Notes under the pieces: model-generated
What the model was told of the DNA's origin: nothing
Database searches by the model: none
The model's input: the letters and a program-made list of their open reading frames with translations, nothing else
Translations under genes and position numbers: made by a program
Shown here: in pieces, positions 24,651-36,401 of the stretch
Layout of the letters: each line of letters begins with the position of its first letter
How positions within the stretch are numbered: position 1 is the stretch's first letter
NCBI GenBank assembly: GCA_023053545.1
Contig: JAKZAN010000060.1
Location: 62,001 to 126,000, forward strand
Direction: 5' to 3'
Length of the DNA: 64,000 nt
Source of the DNA: Lepidurus packardi
Taxonomy: Eukaryota; Arthropoda; Branchiopoda; Notostraca; Triopsidae

Positions 24651-27600
24651 TTATACTAGTTCAAACTGGTTTAGACTGGTCTACTCATGTCAAAACTGGT
24701 TTACTCATGTCTAAACTGGTTTAAGGTAGTTTATAGACTGGTTATACTAGTTCAAACTGGTTTAAACCGGTGAAAACTGGCTTAATCTGGTTTAAACTGG
24801 TCAAAACTAGATTATAAACTGGTTTATACCGGTGTAAACAGGTCTAAACTGGTTTTAACTGGTATAAACTGGTTTACACAGGTCTAAACTGGTTTAAACT
24901 GGTTGATACTAGTTCAAACTGGTTGAAATTTTTTTAACAGGTCTAAAATTGTTCAAACTAGTTCATAAACTGGTTTAAAACGTTTTTAACTGGCTTAAAC
25001 TGGTTTAAACCAGGCCTAAAAAGGTCTAAACTGGTTTAAACTAGTTCATTAACTGTTTTACACTGGTTTAACCTGGTTTATACTAGTTCAAACTGGTTTA
25101 AACTGGTCTACTCATGTCAAAACTGGTTTACTCATGTCTAAACTGGTTTAACGTAGTTTATAAACTGGTTTATACTAGTTCAAACTGGTTTAAACCGGTT
25201 AAAACTGGCTTAATCTGGTTTAAACTGGTTAAAACTAGATTATAAACTGGTTTATACCGGTGTAAACAGGTCTAAACTGGTTTTAACTGGTATAAGCTAG
25301 TTCAAACTGGTTTAAATTTTTTTAACAGGTCTAAACTGGTTTAAACTAGTTTATTAACTGTGTTACACTGGTTTAAACTTGTTTATACTAGTTCAAACTG
25401 GTTTGAACTGGTTTACACAGGTCTAAACTGGTTTAAGCTAGTTTATGAACTGGTTTATACCGGTGTAAACAGGTCTAAACTGGTTTTAACTGGTATAAAC
25501 TGGTTTACACAGGTCTAAACTGGTTTAAACTGGTTTATACTAGTTCAAACTGGTTGAAATTTTTTTAACAGGTCTAAACTGGTTTAAACTAGTTTATTAA
25601 CTTGTTAAACTGGTTTAAACTTATTTATACTAGTTCAAACTGGTTTAAACTGGTTTACACAGGTCTAAACTGGTTTAAGCTAGTTTATAAACTGGTTTAC
25701 ACCGGTGTAAACAGGTCCAAACTGGTTCTGAATGGTATAAACTGGTTTACACAGGTCTAAACTGGTGTAAACTGGTTTATACTAGTTCAAACTGGTTTAA
25801 ACCGGTTAAAACTGGCTTAATCTGGTTTAAACTCGTCAAAACTAGATTATAAACTGTTTTATACCGGTGTAAACAGGTCTAAACTGGTTTTAACTGGTAT
25901 AAACTGGTTTACACAGGTCTAAACTGGTTTAAACTGGTTGATACTAGTTCAAACTGGTTGAAATTTTTTTAACAGGTCTAAACTTGTTCAAACTAGTTTA
26001 GAAACTGGTTTAACACGTTTTTAACTGGCTTAAACTGGTTTAAACCTGGCCTAAACAGGTCTAAACTGGTTTAAACTAGTTTATTAACTGTTTTAAACTG
26101 GTTTAAACTTGTTTATACTAGTTCAAACTGGTTTAAACTGGTTTACACAGGTCTAAACTGGTTTAAGCGAGTTCATAAACTGGTTTATACCGGTGTAAAC
26201 AGGTCTAAACTGGTTTAAGCTAGTTCATAAACTGGTTTATACCGGTGTAAACAGGTCTAAACTGGTTCTAAATGGTATAAACTGGTTTACACAGGTCTAA
26301 ACTGGTTTATACTGGTTTATACTAGTTCAAACTGGTTTAAATTTTTTTTAACAGGTCTAAGCTTGTTTAAGCTAGTTTATAAACTGGTTTAAACCGTTTT
26401 TAACTGGCATAAACTGGTTTAAACCAGGCCTAAAAAGGTCTAAACTGGTTTAAACTAGTTTATTAACTGTTTTACACTGGTTTAACCTGGTTTATACTAG
26501 TTCAAACTGGTTTAAACTGGTCTACTCATGTCTAAACTGGTTTACTCATGTCTAAACTGGTTTAACGTAGTTTATAAACTGGTTTATACTAGTTCAAACT
26601 GGTTTAAACCGGTTAAAACTGGCTTAATCTGGTTTAAACTGGTTAAAACTAGATTATAAACTGGTTTATACCGGTGTAAACAGGTCTAAACTGGTTTTAA
26701 CTGGTATAAACTAGTTCAAACTGGTTTAAATTTTTTTAACAGGTCTAAACTGGTTTAAACTACTTTATTAACTGTGTTACACTGGTTTAAACTTGTTTAT
26801 ACTAGTTCAAACTGGTTTAAACTGGTTTACACAGGTCTAAACTGGTTTAACCTAGTTTATAAACTGGTTTATACCGGTGTAAACAGGTCAAAACTGGTTC
26901 TATATGGTCTAAACTGGTTTAAACTGGTTTATACTAGTTCAAACTGGTTTAAGCCGGTTAAAACTGGCTTAATCTGGTTTAAACTGGTCAAAACCAGATT
27001 ATAAACTGGTTTATACCGGTATAAACAGGTCTAAACTGGTTTAAACTAGTTTATTAACTGTGTTAAACTGGTTTAAACTGGTTTATACTAGTTCAAACTG
27101 GTTTAAACTGGTTTACACAGGTCTAAACTGGTTTAAGCTAGTTTATAAACTGGTTTATTCCGGTGTAAACAGGTCTAAACAGGTTCTAAATGGTATAAAC
27201 TGGTTTACACACGTCTAAACTGGTTTAAACTGGTTTATACTAGTTCAAACTGGTTTAAGCCGGTTAAAACTGGCTTAATCTGGTTTAAACTGGTCAAAAC
27301 CAGATTATAAACTGGTTTATACCGGTGTAAACAGGTCTAAACTGGTTTTAACTGGTATAAACTGGTTTACAAAGGTTTAAACTGGTTTATACTAGTTCAA
27401 ACTGGTTGAAATTTTTTTAACAGGTCTAAACTTGTTTTAACTAGTTTATAAACTGGTTTAAACGTTTTTAACTGGCTTAAACTGGCTTAAACTGGTTTAA
27501 ACCAGGCCTAAACAGGTCTTAACTGGTTTAAACTAGTTTATTAACTGTTTTACACTGGTATAAACTTGTTTATACTAGTTCAAACTGGTTTAAACTGGTT

Positions 27601-30600
27601 TACACAGGTCTAAACTGGTTTAAGCTAGTTTATAAACTGGTTTATACCTTTGTAAACAGGTCTAAACTGGTTCTAAATGGTATAAACTGGTTTACACAGG
27701 TCTAAACTGGTTTAAACTGGTTTATACTAGTTCAAACTGGTTTAGACTGGTCTACTCATGTCAAAACTGGTTTACTCATGTCTAAACTGGTTTAAGGTAG
27801 TTTGTAGACTGGTTTATACTAGTTCAAACTGGTTTGAACCGGTTAAAACTGGCTTAATCTGGTTTAAACTGGTCAAAACTAGATTATAAACTGGTTTATA
27901 CCGGTGTAAACAGGTCTAAACTGGTTTTAACTGGTATAAACTGGTTTACACAGGTCTAAACTGGTTTAAACTGGTTTTTACTAGTTCAAACTGGTTGAAA
28001 TTTTTTTAACAGGTCTAAACTGGTTTAAACTAGTTTATTAACTGGTTTACACCTTTGTAAACAGGTCCAAACTGGTTCTAAATGGTATAAACTGGTTTAC
28101 ACAGGTCTAAACTGGTTTAAACTGGTTTATACTAGTTCAAACTGGTCTAAGCCGGTTAAAACTGGCTTAACCTGGTTTAAACTTATCAAAACTAGATTAT
28201 AAACTGGTTTATACCGGTGTAAACAGGTCTAAACTGGTTTTAACTGGTATAAACTGGTTTACACAGGTCTAAACTGGTTTAAACTGGTTGATACTAGTTC
28301 AAACTGGTTGAAATTTTTTTCACAGCTCTAAACTTGTTCAAACTAGTTTATAAACTGGTTTAAAACGTTTTTAACTGGCTTAAACTGGTTTAAACCAGGC
28401 CTAAACAGGTCTAAACTGGTTTAAACTAGTTTTTTAACTGTTTTACACTGGTTTAAACTTGTTTATACTAGTTCAAACTGGTTTAAACTGGTTTACACAG
28501 GTCTAAACTGGTTTAAGCGAGTTCATAAACTGGTTTATACCGGTGTAAACAGGTCTAAACTGGTTTAAGCTAGTTCATAAACTGGTTTATACCGGTGTAA
28601 ACAGGTCTAAACTGGTTCTAAATGGTATCAACTGGTTTACACAGGTCTAAACTGGTTTAAACTGGTTGATACTAGTTCAAACTGGTTGAAATTTTTTTAA
28701 CAGGTCTAAACTTGTTCAAACTAGTTTATAGGCTGGTTTAAAAAGTTTTTAACTGGCTTAAACTGGTTTAAACCAGGCCTAAACAGGTCTAAACTGGTTT
28801 AAACTAGTTTATTAACTGTTTTACACTGGTTTAACCTGGTTTATACTAGTTCAAACTGGTTTAAACTGGTCTACTCATGTCTAAACTGGTTTACTCATGT
28901 CTAAACTGGTTTAACGTAGTTTATAAACTGGTTTATACTAGTTCAAACTGGTTTAAACCGGTTAAAACTGGCTTAATCTGGTTTAAACTGGTTAAAACTA
29001 GATTATAAACTGGTTTATACCGGTGTAAACAGGTCTAAACTGGTTTTAACTGGTATAAACTAGTTCAAACTGGTTTAAATTTTGTTAACAGGTCTAAACT
29101 GGTTAAAACTAGTTTATGAACTGTGTTAAACTGGTTTAAACTAGTTTATGAACTGTGTTAAACTGGTTTAAACTTGTTTATACTAGTTCAAACTGGTTTA
29201 AACTGGTTTACACAGGTCTAAACTGGTTTAAGCTAGTTTATAAACTGGTTTATACCTTTGTAAACAGGTCTAAACTGGTTCTAAATGGCATAAACTGGTT
29301 TACACAGGTCTAAACTGGTTTAAACTGGTTTATACTAGTTCAAACTGGTTTAGACTGGTCTACTCATGTCAAAACTGGTTTACTCATGTCTAAACTGGTT
29401 TAAGGTAGTTTATAGACTGGTTTATACTAGTTCAAACTGGTTTAAACCGGTTAAAACTGGCTTAATCTGGTTTAAACTGGTGCAAACTAGATTATAAACT
29501 GGTTTATACCGGTCTAAACAGGTCTAAACTGGTTTTAACTGGTATAAACTAGTTCAAACTGGTTTTAATTTTAGTTAACAGGTCTAAACTGGTTAAAACT
29601 AGTTTATGAACTGTGTTAAACTGGTTTAAACTAGTTTATGAACTGTGTTAAACTGGTTTAAACTTGTTTATACTAGTTCAAACTGGTTTAAACTGGTTTA
29701 CACAGGTCTAAACTGGTTTAAGCTAGTTTATAAACTGTTTTATACCCGTGTAAACAGGTCTAAACTGGTTCTAAATGGTATGAACTGGTTTACACAGGTC
29801 TAAACTGGTTTAAACTGGTTTATACTAGTTCAAACTGGTTTAAGCCGGTTAAAACTGGCTTAATCTGGTTTAAACTGGTCAAAACCAGATTATAAACTGG
29901 TTTATACCGGTGTAAACAGGTCTAAACTGGTTTTAACTGGTATAAACTGGTTTACAAAGGTTTAAACTGGTTTATACTAGTTCAAACTGGTTGAAATTTT
30001 TTTAACAGGTCTAAACTTGTTTTAACTAGTTTATAAACTGGCTTAAAACGTTTTTAACTGGCTTAAACTGGCTTAAACTGGTTTAAACCAGGCCTAAACA
30101 GGTCTTAACTGGTTTAAACTAGTTTATTAACTGTTTTACACTGGTATAAACTTGTTTATACTAGTTCAAACTGGTTTAAACTGGTTTACACAGGTCTAAA
30201 CTGGTTTAAGCTAGTTTATAAACTGGTTTATACCTTTGTAAACAGGTCTAAACTGGTTCTAAATGGCATAAACTGGTTTACACAGGTCTAAACTGGTTTA
30301 AACTGGTTTATACTAGTTCAAACTGGTTTAGACTGGTCTACTCATGTCAAAACTGGTTTACTCATGTCTAAACTGGTTTAAGGTAGTTTATAGACTGGTT
30401 TATACTAGTTCAAACTGGTTTAAACCGGTTAAAACTGGCTTAATCTGGTTTAAACTGGTGCAAACTAGATTATAAACTGGTTTATACCGGTGTAAACAGG
30501 TCTAAACTGGTTTTAACTGGTATAAACTGGTTTACACAGGTCTAAACTGGTTTAAACTGGTTTATACTAGTTCAAAATGGTTGAAATTTTTTTAACAGGT

Positions 30601-32341
30601 CTAAACTGGTTTAAACTAGTTTATTAACTGTGTTACACTGGTTTAAACTTGTTCATACTAGTTCAAACTGGTTTAAACAGGTTTACACAGGTCTAAACTG
30701 GTTTAAGCTAGTTTATAAACTGGTTTACACCGGTGTAAACATGTCCAAACTGGTTCTAAATGGTATAAACTGGTTTACACAGGTCTAAACTGGTGTAAAC
30801 TGGTTTATACTAGTTCAAACTGGTTTAAACCGGTTAAAACTGGCTTAATCTGGTTTAAACTGGTCAAGACTAGATTATAAACTGGTTTATACCGGTGTAA
30901 ACAGGTCTAAACTGGTTTTAACTCTGATAAACTGGTTTACACAGGTCTAAACTGGTTTAAACTGGTTGATACTAGTTCAAACTGGTTGAAATTTTTTTAA
31001 CAGGTCTAAACTTGTTCAAACTAGTTTATAAACTGGTTTAAAACGTTTTTAACTGGCTTAAACTGGTTTAAACCAGGCCTAAACAGGTCTAAACTGGTTT
31101 AAACTAGTTTATTAACTGTTTTACACTGGTTTAAACTTGTTTATACTAGTTCAAACTGGTTTAAACTGGTCTACTCATGTCTAAACTGGTTTACTCATGT
31201 CTAAACTGGTTTAACGTAGTTTATAAACTGGTTTATACTAGTTCAAACTGGTTTAAACCGGTTAAAACTGGCTTAATCTGGTTTAAACTGGTTAAAACTA
31301 GATTATAAACTGGTTTATACCGGTGTAAACAGGTCTAAACTGGTTTTAACTGGTATAAGCTAGTTCAAACTGGTTTAAATTTTTTTAACAGGTCTAAACT
31401 GGTTTAAACTAGTTTATTAACTGTGTTACACTGGTTTAAACTTGTTTATACTAGTTCAAACTGGTTCGAACTGGTTTACACAGGTCTAAACTGGTTTAAG
31501 CTAGTTTATAAACTGGTTTATACCGGTGTAAACAGGTCTAAACTGGTTTTAACTGGTATAAACTAGTTCAAACTGGTTTAAATTTTGTTAACAGGTCTAA
31601 ACTGGTTTAAACTAGTTTATGAACTGTGTTAAACTGGTTTAAACTAGTTTATGAACTGTGTTAAACTGGTTTAAACTTGTTTATACTAGTTCAAACTGGT
31701 TTAAACTGGTTTACACAGGTCTAAACTGGTTTAAGCTAGTTTATAAACTGTTTTATACCGGTGTAAACAGGTCTAAACTGGTTCTAAATGGTATGAACTG
31801 GTTTACACAGGTCTAAACTGGTTTAAACTGGTTTATACTAGTTCAAACTGGTTTAAGCCGGTTAAAACTGGCTTAATCTGGTTTAAACTGGTCAAAACCA
31901 GATTATAAACTGGTTTATACCGGTGTAAACAGGTCTAAACTGGTTTTAACTGGTATAAACTGGTTTACAAAGGTTTAAACTGGTTTATACTAGTTCAAAC
32001 TGGTTGAAATTTTTTTAACAGGTCTAAACTTGTTTTAACTAGTTTATAAATTGGCTTAAAACGTTTTTAACTGGCTTAAACTGGCTTAAACTGGTTTAAA
32101 CCAGGCCTAAACAGGTCTTAACTGGTTTAAACTAGTTTATTAACTGTTTTACACTGGTATAAACTTGTTTATACTAGTTCAAACTGGTTTAAACTGGTTT
32201 ACACAGGTCTAAACTGGTTTAAGCTAGTTTATAAACTGGTTTATACCTTTGTAAACAGGTCTAAACTGGTTCTAAATGGCATAAACTGGTTTACACAGGT
32301 CTAAACTGGTTTAAACTGGTTTATACTAGTTCAAACTGGTT
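24651..32341 (+). repeat. TACTCATG-rich domain of satellite A
   Basis: The TACTCATG cassette occurs at 24,681, 25,108, 26,522, 27,752, 28,871, 29,360, 30,338 and 31,171, much more densely than in 2.7-8.9 or 35.5-40.3 kb. Two forms alternate: type A (GTCTAAAC, then AACGTAGTTTATAAAC) and type B (GTCAAAAC, then AAGGTAGTTTATAGAC). The cassette at 25,108 is a hybrid of the two. A 2,013-bp offset links 30,231-30,921 to 32,244-32,934. No gene. Confidence 0.7.
29101..29166 (+). repeat. 32-bp local tandem duplication (GAACTGTG)
   Basis: A 32-bp step containing AAACTAGTTTATGAACTGTG occurs twice in a row. The same doubled form recurs near 29,591-29,656 (offset 490) and near 31,603-31,668 (offset 2,013 from the second). 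The duplication therefore predates the larger duplications that carried it. Confidence 0.7.
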
Positions 32342-33000
32342 TAGACTGGTCTACTCATGTCAAAACTGGTTTACTCATGTCTAAACTGGTTTAAGGTAGT
32401 TTATAGACTGGTTTATACTAGTTCAAACTGGTTTAAACCGGTTAAAACTGGCTTAATCTTGTTTAAACTGGTGCAAACTAGATTATAAACTGGTTTATAC
32501 CGGTGTAAACAGGTCTAAACTGGTTTTAACTGGTATAAACTGGTTTACACAGGTCTAAACTGGTTTAAACTGGTTTATACTAGTTCAAAATGGTTGAAAT
32601 TTTTTTAACAGGTCTAAACTGGTTTAAACTAGTTTATTAACTGTGTTACACTGGTTTAAACTTGTTCATACTAGTTCAAACTGGTTTAAACAGGTTTACA
32701 CAGGTCTAAACTGGTTTAAGCTAGTTTATAAACTGGTTTACACCGGTGTAAACATGTCCAAACTGGTTCTAAATGGTATAAACTGGTTTACACAGGTCTA
32801 AACTGGTGTAAACTGGTTTATACTAGTTCAAACTGGTTTAAACCGGTTAAAACTGGCTTAATCTGGTTTAAACTGGTCAAGACTAGATTATAAACTGGTT
32901 TATACCGGTGTAAACAGGTCTAAACTGGTTTTAACTCTGATAAACTGGTTTACACAGGTCTAAACTGGTTTAAACTGGTTGATACTAGTTCAAACTGGTT
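32342..33000 (+). repeat. 659-bp tandem duplication, copy 1
   Basis: Begins at TAGACTGGTCTACTCATG and ends at GATACTAGTTCAAACTGGTT. Anchors at offset 659: the marker at 32,351 and 33,010, and ACTCTGATAA at 32,934 and 33,593. One difference seen is CTTAATCTTG near 32,452 against CTTAATCTGG in copy 2. Confidence 0.85.
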
Positions 33001-33659
33001 TAGACTGGTCTACTCATGTCAAAACTGGTTTACTCATGTCTAAACTGGTTTAAGGTAGTTTATAGACTGGTTTATACTAGTTCAAACTGGTTTAAACCGG
33101 TTAAAACTGGCTTAATCTGGTTTAAACTGGTGCAAACTAGATTATAAACTGGTTTATACCGGTGTAAACAGGTCTAAACTGGTTTTAACTGGTATAAACT
33201 GGTTTACACAGGTCTAAACTGGTTTAAACTGGTTTATACTAGTTCAAAATGGTTGAAATTTTTTTAACAGGTCTAAACTGGTTTAAACTAGTTTATTAAC
33301 TGTGTTACACTGGTTTAAACTTGTTCATACTAGTTCAAACTGGTTTAAACAGGTTTACACAGGTCTAAACTGGTTTAAGCTAGTTTATAAACTGGTTTAC
33401 ACCGGTGTAAACATGTCCAAACTGGTTCTAAATGGTATAAACTGGTTTACACAGGTCTAAACTGGTGTAAACTGGTTTATACTAGTTCAAACTGGTTTAA
33501 ACCGGTTAAAACTGGCTTAATCTGGTTTAAACTGGTCAAGACTAGATTATAAACTGGTTTATACCGGTGTAAACAGGTCTAAACTGGTTTTAACTCTGAT
33601 AAACTGGTTTACACAGGTCTAAACTGGTTTAAACTGGTTGATACTAGTTCAAACTGGTT
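33001..33659 (+). repeat. 659-bp tandem duplication, copy 2
   Basis: Starts at the novel junction, where GGTTGATACTAGTTCAAACTGGTT runs into TAGACTGG; elsewhere GATACTAG is followed by GGTTGAAATTTT. The normal GAAATTTT continuation reappears right after this copy at 33,660, as expected for a simple tandem duplication. Confidence 0.85.
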
Positions 33660-34825
33660 GAAATTTTTTTAACAGGTCTAAACTTGTTCAAACTAGTTTA
33701 TAAACTGGTTTAAAACGTTTTTAACTGGCTTAAACTGGTTTAAACCAGGCCTAAACAGGTCTAAACTGGTTTAAACTAGTTTATTAACTGTTTTACACTG
33801 GTTTAAACTTGTTTATACTAGTTCAAACTGGTTTAAACTGGTCTACTCATGTCTAAACTGGTTTACTCATGTCTAAACTGGTTTAACGTAGTTTATAAAC
33901 TGGTTTATACTAGTTCAAACTGGTTTAAACCGGTTAAAACTGGCTTAATCTGGTTTAAACTGGTTAAAACTAGATTATAAACTGGTTTATACCGGTGTAA
34001 ACAGGTCTAAACTGGTTTTAACTGGTATAAGCTAGTTCAAACTGGTTTAAATTTTTTTAACAGGTCTAAACTGGTTTAAACTAGTTTATTAACTGTGTTA
34101 CACTGGTTTAAACTTGTTTATACTAGTTCAAACTGGTTCGAACTGGTTTACACAGGTCTAAACTGGTTTAAGCTAGTTTATAAACTAGTTTATACCGGTG
34201 TAAACAGGTCTAAACTGGTTCTAAATGGTATAAACTGGTTTACACAGGTCTAAACTGGTTTAAACTGGTTTATACTAGTTCAAACTGGTTTAAGCCGGTT
34301 AAAAATGGCTTAATCTGGTTTAAACTGGTCAAAACCAGATTATAAACTGGTTTATACCGGTGTAAACAGGTCTAAACTGGTTTTAACTGGTATAAACTGG
34401 TTTACAAAGGTTTAAACTGGTTTATACTAGTTCAAACTGGTTGAAATTTTTTTAACAGGTCTAAACTTGTTTTAACTAGTTTATAAACTGGTTTAAAACG
34501 TTTTTAACTGGCTTAAACTGGCTTAAACTGGTTTAAACCAGGCCTAAACAGGTCTAAACTGGTTTAAACTAGTTTATTAACTGTTTTACACTGGTTTAAA
34601 CTTGTTTACACTAGTTCAAACTGGTTTAAACTGGTTTACACAGGTCTAAACTGGTTTAAGCGAGTTCATAAACTGGTTTATACCGGTGTAAACAGGTCTA
34701 ATCTGGTTTAAGCTAGTTCATAAACTGGTTTATACCGGTGTAAACAGGTCTAAACTGGTTCTAAATGGTATAAACTGGTTTACACAGGTCTAAACTGGTT
34801 TATACTGGTTTCTACTAGTTCAAAC
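33250..34825 (+). repeat. 1,576-bp tandem duplication, copy 1
   Basis: Matches the next 1,576 bp with very few differences. Shared private features: ACTCTGATAA at 33,593 and 35,169, the TACTCATG marker at 33,843 and 35,419, and GGTCTAATCTGG near 34,693 and 36,269. The boundary lies within about 75 bp, bracketed by AAAATGGTTG (33,247) on the left and by TTCATACTAG at 34,900 against TTTATACTAG at 36,476 on the right. Confidence 0.85.
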
Positions 34826-36401
34826 TGGTTGAAATTTTTTTAACAGGTCTAAACTGGTTTAAACTAGTTTATTAACTGTGTTACACTGGTTTAAACTTGT
34901 TCATACTAGTTCAAACTGGTTTAAACAGGTTTACACAGGTCTAAACTGGTTTAAGCTAGTTTATAAACTGGTTTACACCGGTGTAAACATGTCCAAACTG
35001 GTTCTAAATGGTATAAACTGGTTTACACAGGTCTAAACTGGTGTAAACTGGTTTATACTAGTTCAAACTGGTTTAAACCGGTTAAAACTGGCTTAATCTG
35101 GTTTAAACTGGTCAAGACTAGATTATAAACTGGTTTATACCGGTGTAAACAGGTCTAAACTGGTTTTAACTCTGATAAACTGGTTTACACAGGTCTAAAC
35201 TGGTTTAAACTGGTTGATACTAGTTCAAACTGGTTGAAATTTTTTTAACAGGTCTAAACTTGTTCAAACTAGTTTATAAACTGGTTTAAAACGTTTTTAA
35301 CTGGCTTAAACTGGTTTAAACCAGGCCTAAACAGGTCTAAACTGGTTTAAACTAGTTTATTAACTGTTTTACACTGGTTTAAACTTGTTTATACTAGTTC
35401 AAACTGGTTTAAACTGGTCTACTCATGTCTAAACTGGTTTACTCATGTCTAAACTGGTTTAACGTAGTTTATAAACTGGTTTATACTAGTTCAAACTGGT
35501 TTAAACCGGTTAAAACTGGCTTAATCTGGTTTAAACTGGTTAAAACTAGATTATAAACTGGTTTATACCGGTGTAAACAGGTCTAAACTGGTTTTAACTG
35601 GTATAAGCTAGTTCAAACTGGTTTAAATTTTTTTAACAGGTCTAAACTGGTTTAAACTAGTTTATTAACTGTGTTACACTGGTTTAAACTTGTTTATACT
35701 AGTTCAAACTGGTTCGAACTGGTTTACACAGGTCTAAACTGGTTTAAGCTAGTTTATAAACTAGTTTATACCGGTGTAAACAGGTCTAAACTGGTTCTAA
35801 ATGGTATAAACTGGTTTACACAGGTCTAAACTGGTTTAAACTGGTTTATACTAGTTCAAACTGGTTTAAGCCGGTTAAAAATGGCTTAATCTGGTTTAAA
35901 CTGGTCAAAACCAGATTATAAACTGGTTTATACCGGTGTAAACAGGTCTAAACTGGTTTTAACTGGTATAAACTGGTTTACAAAGGTTTAAACTGGTTTA
36001 TACTAGTTCAAACTGGTTGAAATTTTTTTAACAGGTCTAAACTTGTTTTAACTAGTTTATAAACTGGTTTAAAACGTTTTTAACTGGCTTAAACTGGCTT
36101 AAACTGGTTTAAACCAGGCCTAAACAGGTCTAAACTGCTTTAAACTAGTTTATTAACTGTTTTACACTGGTTTAAACTTGTTTACACTAGTTCAAACTGG
36201 TTTAAACTGGTTTACACAGGTCTAAACTGGTTTAAGCGAGTTCATAAACTGGTTTATACCGGTGTAAACAGGTCTAATCTGGTTTAAGCTAGTTCATAAA
36301 CTGGTTTATACCGGTGTAAACAGGTCTAAACTGGTTCTAAATGGTATAAACTGGTTTACACAGGTCTAAACTGGTTTATACTGGTTTCTACTAGTTCAAA
36401 C
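34826..36401 (+). repeat. 1,576-bp tandem duplication, copy 2
   Basis: Second member of the pair. The one difference I noticed is CTAAACTGCTTTAAAC near 36,130 against CTAAACTGGTTTAAAC in copy 1. Such similarity in a satellite suggests a recent unequal exchange, or a local assembly duplication. Confidence 0.85.

Noticed and set aside
26774..27004. A 76-codon open frame starting at GTG
   Set aside because: Its product is a 10-residue echo of three decamers (NWFKLVYTS and variants). It exists only because a few local variants and unit-length changes remove the usual TAA codons. Homologous cassettes elsewhere are closed, there is no ATG start, and nothing suggests translation.
30921..30935. Hammerhead ribozyme core suggested by CTGATAA (also near 32,934, 33,593 and 35,169)
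   Set aside because: The invariant CTGATGA and GAAA core elements are absent and no three-stem fold can be drawn; it is a local decamer variant.
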